The translations under genes were made by a program, and so were the position numbers. Shown piece after piece: positions 24,391 through 35,385 of a stretch of DNA of 64,000 bases. Below the pieces are notes generated by a model. It saw only the letters and a list, made by a program, of their open reading frames with translations. It searched no databases and was not told the origin of the DNA. Each line of letters begins with the position of its first letter. Within the stretch, counting starts at the first letter, position 1. Source of the stretch: Variovorax sp. OK212. Lineage in GTDB: Bacteria > Pseudomonadota > Gammaproteobacteria > Burkholderiales > Burkholderiaceae_C. The stretch is taken from positions 101,518 to 165,517 of the forward strand of contig NZ_FOLP01000016.1 in the NCBI RefSeq assembly GCF_900112425.1, read 5' to 3'.

Positions 24391-26672
24391 ACGCGCCCGC
24401 GGGCATCAGCCGCCGCGCCGCGCTGCAGGCCGGCGGCCTCGCGCTGGCCTTCACCTGGGTCGGCGGCAGCAAGGCGCTCGCGGCCATCAGCCCGCGCCGG
24501 CAGCCCGCCGACGCGGCCGCCGCGCTCGACGACGGCAACCCCGCCTTCGCACCGAATGCCTTCGTCCGCATCGACGCCGACGGCGGCGTGCGCCTGGTGA
24601 TGCCGATGGTCGAGATGGGCCAGGCGATCTACACCGGCTCGGCGATGCTGCTGGCCGAAGAGCTTGGCGTGGAGCTCGACCAGGTGCGCGTGGAGCACTC
24701 GCCGCCGAACGAGGCGCTCTACGGCATGCCGCTGCTCGGCGGCCAGATCACCGGCGGCTCGACCAGCACGCGCGGCACCTACGGCGTGCTGCGCGAGGCG
24801 GGCGCCGTGGCGCGCACGCTGCTGGTGAGCGCCGCGGCCGCGCAATGGAAGGTCGACCCGGCCAGCTGCACCGTGGCGCGCGGCGTGGTGAGCCACGCGG
24901 CTTCGAGCCGGCAGCTCGGCTTCGGCGCGCTCGCCGGCGCCGCCGCGCAGTTGCCGATGCCCGAGAAGGTCGCGCTGAAGGAGCCGAAGGACTTCAAGCT
25001 CATCGGCCAGCCGCTGCGGCGCGTCGATTCGCCCGGCAAGGTCAACGGCAGCACGCAGTTCGGCCTCGACGTGCGCGTGCCGGGCATGAAGGTGGCCACC
25101 GTCAAGGCCTGCCCCACGCTCGGCGGCGTGCTGGCCTCGGTGGACGACAAGGCGGCGCGGGCGATACCGGGCGTCGTCGACGTCATTCGCATCAAGGACG
25201 CGGTGGCCGTGGTGGGCGAGCATTTCTGGGCCGCGAAGCGCGGCCTGGAGGCGCTGAAGATCCAGTGGACGCCGGGGCCGAACGCCGCGCTCACCACCCA
25301 GCAGCTGCGCGCCTCGCTGACCAACGCGCTCGCGAAAGACAAGGCCATCGTCGGCAAGGAAACCGGCAAGCGCCCCGAAGGCACGCTGGTGCAGGCCACC
25401 TACGACCTGCCGATGCTGGCGCACGCCACCATGGAGCCGCTCAACACCACGGTGCACGTGCGGGCGGACCAGTGCGAGATCTGGGTCGGCACGCAGGTGC
25501 CGGCGCGCTGCGTGGGCGTGGCCGCCAAGATCACCGGGCTGGCCGAAGACAGGATCGTGCTGCACAACCAGTACCTGGGCGGCGGCTTCGGCCGGCGGCT
25601 GGAGACCGACTCGGTCGAGCAGGCCGTGGCCTTCGCCAGGCAGGTGCCCTACCCGCTGAAGGTGGTGTGGACGCGCGAGGAAGACATTCGCCACGACATC
25701 GTGCGCCCGATGTACCACGACGACATCTCGGCGGTGGTCGACGGCGACGGGCAGATCCTCTGGTTCGGCGACCGCATCGCGGGCGGCACCGTGCTGGGCC
25801 GCTGGGCCCCGGCCTTCATGGGCAAGGACGGCATGGACGGCGACCTGATCGAGTGCGTGGCCGAGCCCTGCTACGACCTGCCCAACCTCAAGGTCGAGTG
25901 GGTGCGCCACGACATGCCCGCGGGCCTGAACGTCGGCTGGTGGCGCGGCGTGGGGCCGACGCACAACCTGTTCGTGATGGAGAGCTTCATCGACGAACTC
26001 GCGCAACGCGCCAGGAAGGACCCGGTGGCCTACCGCCGCGCGATGCTGAAGAAGAACCCGCGCACGCTCGCGGTGCTCGACCTGGCCGCCGAGAAGATCG
26101 GCTGGGGCAAGGGCGCGCTGCCGCCGCGCGTAGGGCGCGGCGTGGCGGTGGGCGACCCGTTCGGCAGCCGCGTGTGCGCCATCGTCGAGGCCGAGGTCAC
26201 GCCGCAGGGCGAGGTGCGCCTGCGCCGCGCGGTGGTGGCGCTGGACTGCGGCATCGCGGTGAACGCGAGCTCCATCGAGGCGCAGATCCAGGGCGGCCTG
26301 CTGTTCGGCCTGAGCGCCGCGCTCTTCAGCGAGATCACGCTGCGCGACGGCGCCATCGAGCAGAGCAACTTCCACGACTACCGCATGCTGCGCATCAACG
26401 AGTCGCCACCGGTCGAGGTGCATACCGTGAAGAGCGGCGAAGCCCCCGGCGGGCTCGGCGAGGTGGGCACGGCCATTGCCGCGCCCGCCCTGGCCAACGC
26501 GATCTTCGCGGCCACCGGCGTGCGCCTGCGCGCGCTGCCGGTGAACCGCGCGCTGCTGGCGCAGGACAAGGATGCGCTGAAGAAGAAGATCGCCGATGCC
26601 GGGCCTGCTGGGCCTGCCGGTGCTGCCGCGCAATCGGCGCATCCGGTGCAGGGCGAAAGGAGCGCCGCATGA
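24387..26672 (+). CDS. iorB: Isoquinoline 1-oxidoreductase-type molybdenum subunit
   Basis: A 761-residue catalytic subunit with a twin-arginine leader (ISRRAALQAGGLALAFTW). Molybdopterin-binding motifs include GGQITGGSTSTRGTYG, YLGGGFGRRLETDSVEQA and NVGWWRGVGPTHNLF. The catalytic Glu is residue 692 in GGLGEVGTA. These enzymes hydroxylate N-heteroaromatics or oxidise aldehydes at a Mo=S centre. The start is GTG at 24387, with a good GCAAGGAGC Shine-Dalgarno and GTGA overlap with iorA. The C-terminus has a low-complexity Gly/Pro/Ala stretch. Confidence 0.86.
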   Translation: MNAPAGISRRAALQAGGLALAFTWVGGSKALAAISPRRQPADAAAALDDGNPAFAPNAFVRIDADGGVRLVMPMVEMGQAIYTGSAMLLAEELGVELDQVRVEHSPPNEALYGMPLLGGQITGGSTSTRGTYGVLREAGAVARTLLVSAAAAQWKVDPASCTVARGVVSHAASSRQLGFGALAGAAAQLPMPEKVALKEPKDFKLIGQPLRRVDSPGKVNGSTQFGLDVRVPGMKVATVKACPTLGGVLASVDDKAARAIPGVVDVIRIKDAVAVVGEHFWAAKRGLEALKIQWTPGPNAALTTQQLRASLTNALAKDKAIVGKETGKRPEGTLVQATYDLPMLAHATMEPLNTTVHVRADQCEIWVGTQVPARCVGVAAKITGLAEDRIVLHNQYLGGGFGRRLETDSVEQAVAFARQVPYPLKVVWTREEDIRHDIVRPMYHDDISAVVDGDGQILWFGDRIAGGTVLGRWAPAFMGKDGMDGDLIECVAEPCYDLPNLKVEWVRHDMPAGLNVGWWRGVGPTHNLFVMESFIDELAQRARKDPVAYRRAMLKKNPRTLAVLDLAAEKIGWGKGALPPRVGRGVAVGDPFGSRVCAIVEAEVTPQGEVRLRRAVVALDCGIAVNASSIEAQIQGGLLFGLSAALFSEITLRDGAIEQSNFHDYRMLRINESPPVEVHTVKSGEAPGGLGEVGTAIAAPALANAIFAATGVRLRALPVNRALLAQDKDALKKKIADAGPAGPAGAAAQSAHPVQGERSAA

Positions 26673-27973
26673 AGCGCTTCCTCAACGTGCTGGCGGTGCT
26701 GCTCGTCGTGGGCGCGGCGCTGTACTTCTTCCTGAACCGCACCGACAAGTCCCCAGGCGAGGCGCCCGTGCTGGCCGGCGCGGCGCCCGATGCGGCGCTG
26801 CTGGTGCGCGGCGAATACCTCACCAAGGCCGCCGACTGCATCGCGTGCCACACGGTGGCCGGCAAGGGCCAGCCCTTCGCGGGCGGCGTGCCCTTCGTGC
26901 TGCCCTTCGGCACGATCTACTCGTCGAACATCACGGCCGACCCGGCCACGGGCATCGGCGGGTGGAGCGACGACCAGTTCGTGCGCGCGGTGCACGACGG
27001 CGTGCGCGCCGACGGCCAGCGCCTGTACCCGGCGTTTCCGTACACCTCTTACACGGCGCTGAGCCGCAACGACGTGCTGGCCATCAAGGCCTACCTGTTC
27101 AGCCTGCCCAAGGTGAACCAGCCGAACAAGGAGGCCGACCTGGGCTTTCCGTTCAACCAGCGCTGGGCCATGGGCTTCTGGAACGCGGCCTTCTTCAAGA
27201 GCAGCCGCTTCGAGTCCGACGCGTCGAAGCCGCTCGCGTGGAACCAGGGCAAGTACCTGGCCACCGCGCTGGGCCATTGCGCGGAATGCCACACGCCGCG
27301 CAACTTCGCCTTCGCGATGAAGGCCGGCGACAACCTCGCGGGCGAATCCATTCAGGGCTGGCGCGCCTACAACATCACGTCGGACGCGAAGAACGGCATC
27401 GGCGCATGGACCGACGCCGAGCTGGCTGCCTACCTCGGCACCGGCCATGCCGACGGCCGCGGCTCGGCCTCGGGCCCGATGGGCGAAGCCGTGGAGCACA
27501 GCCTGCAGCACCTGAAGCCGGAAGACACGGCCGCGCTCGTGAGCTACCTGCGCACGGTGCCGGCGAAGGCCGGCAAGGACCCGATCGAGATCGACGCGAA
27601 GCCGCCATGGGCCGTGGCGGCCAGCGCGGCGGCGCCCGCGGCCAACACCGCCGAAGGCCACGAGCAGGGCCTGCGGCTCTTCGCGGCGGCCTGCGCAAGC
27701 TGCCACCAATGGAACGGGCAAGGCCAGCAGACCAGCTTTGCCGCGCTGCTGGGCACGCGCGGCGTGAACGACGCGGGCGGCGCCAACGTCACGCAGATGA
27801 TCCTGCAGGGCGTGAACATGCGCGTGCACGACCGCGAGGTCTACATGCCGGCCTTCGGCAAGGCCTACACAGACACCGAAGTCGCGGCGCTCGCCAACTA
27901 CGTGATCGCGCAGTTCGGCAACAAGCAGGCGACGGTGACGCCCGAGTTCGTGGCCAGCCAGCGAACCAGATAG
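26669..27973 (+). CDS. Membrane-anchored tri-haem cytochrome c
   Basis: A 434-residue cytochrome with three c-type haem motifs, CIACH, CAECH and CASCH, one per domain. The N-terminal helix FLNVLAVLLVVGAALYFFLN is an uncleaved anchor or a signal. The layout is that of the cytochrome subunit of membrane-bound alcohol, aldehyde and gluconate dehydrogenases. ATGA overlap with iorB indicates that it carries electrons from the molybdoenzyme to the quinone pool or an oxidase. This replaces the FAD-subunit route used by the paoABC-type enzyme. Confidence 0.9.
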   Translation: MKRFLNVLAVLLVVGAALYFFLNRTDKSPGEAPVLAGAAPDAALLVRGEYLTKAADCIACHTVAGKGQPFAGGVPFVLPFGTIYSSNITADPATGIGGWSDDQFVRAVHDGVRADGQRLYPAFPYTSYTALSRNDVLAIKAYLFSLPKVNQPNKEADLGFPFNQRWAMGFWNAAFFKSSRFESDASKPLAWNQGKYLATALGHCAECHTPRNFAFAMKAGDNLAGESIQGWRAYNITSDAKNGIGAWTDAELAAYLGTGHADGRGSASGPMGEAVEHSLQHLKPEDTAALVSYLRTVPAKAGKDPIEIDAKPPWAVAASAAAPAANTAEGHEQGLRLFAAACASCHQWNGQGQQTSFAALLGTRGVNDAGGANVTQMILQGVNMRVHDREVYMPAFGKAYTDTEVAALANYVIAQFGNKQATVTPEFVASQRTR

Positions 27974-28108
27974 CGCCTGCGATAGCGCACCGCCGGCACC
28001 TGCAAGCGCTCATTCCCGCTATCGCCGGAATTGGGCGGTTCAATCGCCGCCCGCCATCTTCCGGCAGAGAATTTGAAGCTCCACCGCAGCACGAAACCAG
28101 GAGTCCCC

Positions 28109-30364
<2,256 letters not shown>

Positions 30365-30383
30365 GGCGGGCACACCGCCCTTT

Positions 30384-30413
30384 CACGCCGGAGGCCGGGA
30401 AGCCTCCGGCGTG
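30384..30413 (+). terminator. Terminator-like hairpin after katG
   Basis: CACGCCGGAGGC-CGGGAA-GCCTCCGGCGTG is a perfect 12-bp stem with a 6-nt loop, starting 20 bp after the katG stop. No U-tract follows, so intrinsic termination may be weak or assisted. Confidence 0.6.
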
Positions 30414-30596
30414 CCGGCGCCGAACTGAACCCGCAGCGCAGGCGGACGCCCCACGGTGGCCAACGGACACCGTGTCTCCTGCGCACACACCGCCACACCC
30501 CTCAGCGGCAGGCGGTTTCCCCCAAGTTTCACTTTTGCGATCCGGTCCGCCAGCACGGCGGCATCGCGCTCGCGCGCGCCGCATTCACGCGCCTCG

Positions 30597-30618
30597 AATT
30601 TCCATTGAACGGGAAATT
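30597..30618. promoter_or_regulatory. Candidate IclR-type operator, distal
   Basis: AATTTCC-ATTGAACG-GGAAATT is a perfect 7-bp inverted repeat, 117 bp before the first gene of the operon. The TTCC...GGAA core resembles sites of IclR regulators and the GTTCC-N7-GGAAC repeat in front of the IclR-fusion gene at 36462. Confidence 0.5.
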
Positions 30619-30691
30619 CAAATATTCACTCACGAGAAGACCGGGTTAACCCTCGCATCGACCTCGCCTCCATTGCCCATAATTCACCAAC

Positions 30692-30709
30692 TTTTCCATT
30701 CAATGAAAC
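30692..30709. promoter_or_regulatory. Candidate IclR-type operator, proximal
   Basis: TTTTCCATTCAATGAAAC is an imperfect palindrome sharing TTTCCATT with the site at 30599. It lies 26 bp before the first start codon, where a bound protein would block transcription or translation. Confidence 0.4.
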
Positions 30710-30734
30710 TTTCTTGGAAGCAAGACCTTCAGCC

Positions 30735-31652
30735 ATGAGCTCTCCCTCTCTCGTCGGCGTATTCCCCGTTCTCCCCACCCCCTTCGATGCGCAAGGCCGC
30801 CCCGATGTCGGCTCGCTGCGCAAGCTCGTCGCGTACTTGCTGCGGTGCGGCGTCGACGGCATCACCTACCCCGGCGTCGCAAGCGAGGTGGGGCAACTCA
30901 CGCCGGACGAGCGGCTGTCGCTGGTCGATGCCGTGCTCGACGAAGTCGCGGGCCGCGTGCCGGTGATTGCCGGCGTCTCCAGCAGCGACGCGGCCCTCAC
31001 GGGCCGGCTCGCCGCCGCGGCCAGCGCGCGCGGCGCGGCGGCGCTGATGGTGGCGGTGCCCCCGGATCGCAAGAGCGCCGCGGAGCAGATCGGCTACTTC
31101 ACGCAGGTCGCCAAGGCCGCGCCCGAGGCCTCGCTCATGCTGCAGAACGTGCCGCTTCCCGTGGGCGCGGGGCTCGACCCCGAAGTGCTGCTCGAGGTGA
31201 TCGCGGCCGTGCCCGCCATCCGCTACGTGAAGGAAGAAACGCTGCCGAGCGGACAACGCCTCACGGTGCTGCGCGACCGCGGCCCCGCACACCTTCTGGG
31301 TGTGTTCGGCGGCGCGGGCGGGCGCTACATCACCGACGAACTGCGCCGCGGCGCGGCCGGCACCATGCCCGCCATCGAGCTGGCCGAGGTGCACACGGCG
31401 CTCTTCAAGGCGCACCGCGAAGGCGACGCCGACCGGGTGCGCGCGCTCTTCACGCGCATGCTGCCGGTGCTCAACGTGCAGGCGGTGTTCCGCTGGTCGC
31501 TCACCAAGTACGTGCTGAAGAAGCGCGGGCTCATTGCCGACACGCGCCAGCGCATGCCGGGCCCGCTGCTCGACGCGCTCGACGCGGCGGACGTCGACGC
31601 CTTCCTGGGCGACATCGGCGACCTGCTGCTGCCGCAGGACCAGCTGCCATGA
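30735..31652 (+). CDS. DapA-like (dihydrodipicolinate synthase family) lyase
   Basis: A 305-residue TIM-barrel class I lyase. The Schiff-base Lys is K166 in IRYVKEETLP. The usual GTTGE loop is YPGVASEVGQL. The usual catalytic Tyr (YNxP) is replaced by Gln137 in LQNVPLPVG, so the proton relay differs from DapA or N-acetylneuraminate lyase. In sugar-acid operons such proteins act as 2-keto-3-deoxy-sugar aldolases or dehydratases. It is the first gene of the operon and overlaps the dehydratase by ATGA. An exact substrate cannot be assigned. Confidence 0.82.
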   Translation: MSSPSLVGVFPVLPTPFDAQGRPDVGSLRKLVAYLLRCGVDGITYPGVASEVGQLTPDERLSLVDAVLDEVAGRVPVIAGVSSSDAALTGRLAAAASARGAAALMVAVPPDRKSAAEQIGYFTQVAKAAPEASLMLQNVPLPVGAGLDPEVLLEVIAAVPAIRYVKEETLPSGQRLTVLRDRGPAHLLGVFGGAGGRYITDELRRGAAGTMPAIELAEVHTALFKAHREGDADRVRALFTRMLPVLNVQAVFRWSLTKYVLKKRGLIADTRQRMPGPLLDALDAADVDAFLGDIGDLLLPQDQLP

Positions 31653-32836
31653 CGGCCGTTGCAAGAATCGCGCAGGTCGAGAGCTTCATCGTCTCGCTGC
31701 CGCGCGACACCCCCTACCTGGGCCCGCTGGGCCCCGGCGAGCAGGTCAACGAACGCGGCTACCTCGTGCGCCAGGGCAACCGCGCGATCTATCCCTCCAC
31801 CGACATGTCGGTGCTGATCAAGATCACGGCCGACGACGGCACCGTGGGCTGGGGCGAGACCTACGGCATCGTCGCGCCCGACGCGGTGACCAGCATCATC
31901 GACGACGTGATCGGCCCGGTCATCGTGGGGCGCGATCCGCGCGACGCGGTGGTGATCCAGGAAGACCTGTACGACCTGATGCGCGTGCGCGGCTTCTTCG
32001 GCGGCTTCTATGTCGACGCCATCGCGGGCATCGACATCGCGGTGTGGGACCTGTTCGGCAAGCTGGTGGACCAGCCCGTGGTCAAGCTGCTCGGCGGCCA
32101 GCGGCTGCAGACGGTGCCGGCCTACGTGTCGGGCCTGCCCGGCGCCACGCTCGAGGCGCGGGTGGCGCTGGCGCGCAGCTTCGTCGACAAGGGCTTCGAC
32201 GCCTTCAAGTACCACGCGGCCGTGTCCTTCGACGGCATCGTCGCCGAGATGCGCGCGCTGCGCGAAGGCCTGGGCGACGCGGTCAAGCTGATGGTCGACC
32301 TGCACTGGAAGTTCACCGCGCAGGAGGCCATCCAGCTGATCGACCAGCTCGTGCCCTACGTGCCCTACTTCGTGGAGGCGCCCTGCCAGCCGGAGGACAT
32401 CGAGGGCCAGGCCCACGTGGGCGCCAGCGTGCGCGTGCCGCTCGCGCTCGGCGAGGAATGGCGCACCGTGTTCGAGTACCGCCCGCGCCTGGAGCGCCGC
32501 GCGATGTCGATCGTGCAGCCCGAGATGGGCCACATCGGCATCAGCCAGTTCATGCAGATCGGCCGCATGGCCAACGCCTTCCACATGAAGGTGATCCCGC
32601 ACGCCAGCATCAGCCTGGGCATCTACCAGGCCGCCAGCCTGCATGCGACGGCCGCGCTGCCCAACGCACCCATGCACGAATACCAGCACTCGGTGTTCGA
32701 CCGCAACCTCCCGTACGTCAAGACCGCGATGCGCTGCGAGGCCGGCGCCTTCCACCTGCCCGAAGGGCCGGGGCTGGGCATCGAGCCCGCGCCGGAGGTC
32801 TGGCAGTTCCTCAGAAAGAAAGGCCATTCGCAATGA
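31649..32836 (+). CDS. Enolase-superfamily sugar-acid dehydratase (mandelate racemase subgroup)
   Basis: A 395-residue member of the mandelate racemase group. Metal ligands are the Asp of MVDLHWKF, the Glu of FVEAPCQPED and the Glu of LGEEWRTVFEY. The general-base His is in VIPHASISLG, and the second-strand motif is FKYHA (K-x-H). This set is typical of acid-sugar dehydratases that yield 2-keto-3-deoxy acids. With DgoK and DgoA downstream the parsimonious substrate is D-galactonate or a close relative. It is divergent enough from E. coli DgoD that I leave the symbol blank. Confidence 0.83.
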   Translation: MTAVARIAQVESFIVSLPRDTPYLGPLGPGEQVNERGYLVRQGNRAIYPSTDMSVLIKITADDGTVGWGETYGIVAPDAVTSIIDDVIGPVIVGRDPRDAVVIQEDLYDLMRVRGFFGGFYVDAIAGIDIAVWDLFGKLVDQPVVKLLGGQRLQTVPAYVSGLPGATLEARVALARSFVDKGFDAFKYHAAVSFDGIVAEMRALREGLGDAVKLMVDLHWKFTAQEAIQLIDQLVPYVPYFVEAPCQPEDIEGQAHVGASVRVPLALGEEWRTVFEYRPRLERRAMSIVQPEMGHIGISQFMQIGRMANAFHMKVIPHASISLGIYQAASLHATAALPNAPMHEYQHSVFDRNLPYVKTAMRCEAGAFHLPEGPGLGIEPAPEVWQFLRKKGHSQ

Positions 32837-33756
32837 AGGCATCCTTGATCGCCATTGACTGGGGCACGTCCAACCTGCGTGCCAGCCTGCTCGACGAAGG
32901 CGGCGGGCTGATCGAAGCGCGCAGCGCGCCCGGCGGCATCATGGCCGTGCCCGAGCGCCGCTTTGCCCAGGCGCTGCTGTCGCTGTGCGCGGACTGGATC
33001 GACACGCATGCCGTGCCGCTCATCGCGAGCGGAATGATCGGCAGCCGCCAGGGCTGGCAGGAGGCACCTTACGTCGAATGCCCCGCGGGCCTGCTGTCGG
33101 CCGCATCGCAGCTGGTGCGCGTGGAAGTCCGGCCCGGTGCCGTGCTGCACATCGTGCCCGGCATCCGCTGCATGGGCGGCGACGGCGTTCACGACGTGAT
33201 GCGCGGCGAGGAAACGCAGCTCTGGGGCGCGGCGCTGGCCGCGGGCAGCTGCTGCGTGCTGCCGGGCACGCACAGCAAATGGGCCTGGCTGGGCGAAGGC
33301 GGCGCCGTCGACCGCTTCGAGACCTTCATGACCGGCGAGCTCTACGGCCTGCTCACCAGGCACGGCATCCTGGGGCGGCTCATGGCATTCGGCGCCGCGC
33401 GCCCCGAGACCTTCGAGGCCGGCGTCAGGCTGGGGCTGCGCGAGCATGCCAATGCACCGCATGTGATCTTCGCGGCGCGCACCGCGGGCCTGATGGGCGA
33501 CATCGACGCGCAGGGCCTGCCCGACTACCTCTCGGGCATCCTCATCGGCATCGAGATCGCGAGCGCCACGGCGCGCCATCCGCAACGCAGCGTGACCTTG
33601 CTGGGCGACGACGACCTGTGCAGCCGCTATGAAACGGCGCTGCGGCTGGCGGGCATCGATTCGACCCGCGCAAGCGACGGCGCGACCACGCGCGGGCAAT
33701 GGCGCGTTGCGCTCGAAGCGGGTCTGGTGACCGCTCGCATGAAAGCGCCGGCATGA
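32833..33756 (+). CDS. dgoK: 2-dehydro-3-deoxygalactonokinase
   Basis: A 307-residue sugar kinase of the DgoK family (ASKHA fold). The N-terminal phosphate loop is IAIDWGTSNLRASLLD and the second is CCVLPGTHSKWAWL. GIRCMGGDGVHDVMRGEETQ is a conserved stretch typical of DgoK. It phosphorylates 2-keto-3-deoxygalactonate at C6 with ATP. ATGA overlaps on both sides place it between the dehydratase and the aldolase, the order expected for a De Ley-Doudoroff pathway. Confidence 0.9.
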   Translation: MKASLIAIDWGTSNLRASLLDEGGGLIEARSAPGGIMAVPERRFAQALLSLCADWIDTHAVPLIASGMIGSRQGWQEAPYVECPAGLLSAASQLVRVEVRPGAVLHIVPGIRCMGGDGVHDVMRGEETQLWGAALAAGSCCVLPGTHSKWAWLGEGGAVDRFETFMTGELYGLLTRHGILGRLMAFGAARPETFEAGVRLGLREHANAPHVIFAARTAGLMGDIDAQGLPDYLSGILIGIEIASATARHPQRSVTLLGDDDLCSRYETALRLAGIDSTRASDGATTRGQWRVALEAGLVTARMKAPA

Positions 33757-34349
33757 ACGGCCTGATCGCCATCCTGCGCGGCGTGTCGCCCGAAGAGGCG
33801 CTGGCGGTGGCCCATGCGCTGGAAGAAGGCGGCGTTCGCTGCATCGAGGTGCCGCTGAACTCGCCGCGTCCGCTGGCCAGCATCGAGGCGCTGTCGCGCG
33901 CGTTCGGCGACCGCCTGCGCATCGGCGCGGGCACGGTGCTCGGCAGCCAGCAGGTCGACCAGGTGGCGGACGCGGGCGCGAGCCTGGTGCTGTCGCCCCA
34001 CTTCAATGCCGAGGTCGTGCAGCGCGCCAAGGCACGCGGCATGTACGCGATGCCCGGCGTGGCCACGCCCACCGAGGCCTTTGCCGCGCTGGCCGCCGGC
34101 GCCGACGCGCTCAAGCTCTTTCCGTCCGAACTGCTCGGCACCGCCGCGCTGAAAGCCTGGCGCGCGGTGCTGCCCACGGGCACGCCGATGTTCAGCGTCG
34201 GCGGTGTCGACATCGGCACCATCGCGGCGTTCAAGACGGCGGGCGCCGCGGGCGTGGGCATCGGCTCGGCGCTGTACACGCCGGGCATCGCCCCCGCCGA
34301 ACTGGCGGGCCGTGCCCGCGCACTGGTCGATCGCTGGTCGGCCGCCTGA
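33753..34349 (+). CDS. dgoA: 2-dehydro-3-deoxy-6-phosphogalactonate aldolase
   Basis: A 198-residue class I KDPG/KDPGal aldolase. R9 (ILRG), E32 (CIEVPLNSP) and the Schiff-base K121 (ADALKLFPSELLG) are all in place, with the Glu-Lys spacing of E. coli DgoA. It cleaves the phosphorylated keto-deoxy acid to pyruvate and glyceraldehyde 3-phosphate. ATGA overlap with dgoK. A 21-bp gap with GAGGAGACATCG then leads into the Bug receptor genes. Confidence 0.93.
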   Translation: MNGLIAILRGVSPEEALAVAHALEEGGVRCIEVPLNSPRPLASIEALSRAFGDRLRIGAGTVLGSQQVDQVADAGASLVLSPHFNAEVVQRAKARGMYAMPGVATPTEAFAALAAGADALKLFPSELLGTAALKAWRAVLPTGTPMFSVGGVDIGTIAAFKTAGAAGVGIGSALYTPGIAPAELAGRARALVDRWSAA

Positions 34350-34370
34350 ACACCCTTCGAGGAGACATCG

Positions 34371-35366
34371 ATGACACGCACCCCCAAGACAACCCTGCTG
34401 CGCATCGCGCTGGCCTGCGCGCTGCTTCCCGCGCTGGGCGCCGCGCAGGCGCAACAACCGCCGGCCTACCCGTCCAAGCCCATCAAGCTGATCGTGCCCG
34501 TGCCGGCCGGCGGCGCCGCCGACGTCATGGCGCGCATGATCGCCGTGCACCTGCAGACCAAGTGGGGCCAGGCCGTGGTGGTCGACAACAAGCCCGGCGC
34601 CGGCTCCAGCGTGGGCATGGCGGTGGTCGCCAAGGCCGCGCCGGACGGCTACACGCTCGGCATGGGCAACGTGGCGGCGAACGCCATCAACCCCGCCATG
34701 AAGCCGGAGTCGTTTCCCTACGACCCGGTGAAGGACTTCGCCGCCGTGACGCTGGTGGGCATCACGCCGCTCATCCTGGTGGTGAACCCGCAGAAGGTGC
34801 CGGCGCGCACCGTGCCCGAGTTCGTGGCGTACCTCAAGGCGAACCCCGGCAAGCTCAGCTACGGCTCTTCGGGCGCGGGGTCGGCGCTGCATGTGGGCAT
34901 GGAGCTCTTCATGCAGAAGACCGGCACCTCGATGGTCCACGTGGCGTACAAGGGCTCGGCGCCCATGCTCACCGACCTGCTGGGCGGGCAGATCGACGCT
35001 TCCATGGACGCGGCCGCCACCTCGTGGCCGCAGGTGCAGTCGGGCAAGCTGCGCGCGCTCGGCGTGTCGACCGCCAAGTCGGTCTACTTCGCGCCCGAGC
35101 TGCCGCCGATCGCCCAGGCGGTGAGCGGCTTCGAGATGAACCCCTGGCACGGCGTGATGGCGCCCGCGGGCACGCCGAGCGCCATCGTGGAGAAGCTCTC
35201 CACCGAGATCCAGGCGTTCCTGCGGCTGCCCGACACCGAGGCCAAGCTGCGCGACCGCGGCGTGGTGCGCGTGGGCTCCACCGCCGCCGAGTTCGCGAAG
35301 ACCGTGCGCGACGAATCGGCGTTCTACAAGAAGCTGGTGACCGACGCGGGCATCAAGGCCGAGTAG
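34371..35366 (+). CDS. Bug/TctC-family periplasmic receptor (first of two)
   Basis: A 331-residue exported receptor. A signal peptide (LLRIALACALLPALGAAQA) precedes YPSKPIKLIVPVPAGGAAD and VVDNKPGAGSSVG. Bug receptors hold carboxylates. Operon position makes an aldonate or its lactone-derived acid a reasonable ligand. No TctA/TctB membrane genes accompany it, as is usual for the expanded Bug family in Burkholderiales. Confidence 0.9.
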   Translation: MTRTPKTTLLRIALACALLPALGAAQAQQPPAYPSKPIKLIVPVPAGGAADVMARMIAVHLQTKWGQAVVVDNKPGAGSSVGMAVVAKAAPDGYTLGMGNVAANAINPAMKPESFPYDPVKDFAAVTLVGITPLILVVNPQKVPARTVPEFVAYLKANPGKLSYGSSGAGSALHVGMELFMQKTGTSMVHVAYKGSAPMLTDLLGGQIDASMDAAATSWPQVQSGKLRALGVSTAKSVYFAPELPPIAQAVSGFEMNPWHGVMAPAGTPSAIVEKLSTEIQAFLRLPDTEAKLRDRGVVRVGSTAAEFAKTVRDESAFYKKLVTDAGIKAE

Positions 35367-35385
35367 CCCGCGCCCGGAGCCGACC

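Larger units (their letters stand above)
30414..30734. other. Intergenic region upstream of the sugar-acid operon
   Basis: About 320 bp without a supported gene. The left half is GC-rich and featureless to my reading. The right half (from about 30597) turns AT-rich and holds the two TTCC-type candidate operators listed separately, and presumably the operon promoter, but I cannot place -35/-10 elements confidently. Confidence 0.5.

Noticed and set aside
24294..26642. A 782-codon minus-strand frame opposite iorB
   Set aside because: The plus strand encodes a conserved IorB protein with Tat signal and catalytic Glu; the antisense frame has no recognisable motif.
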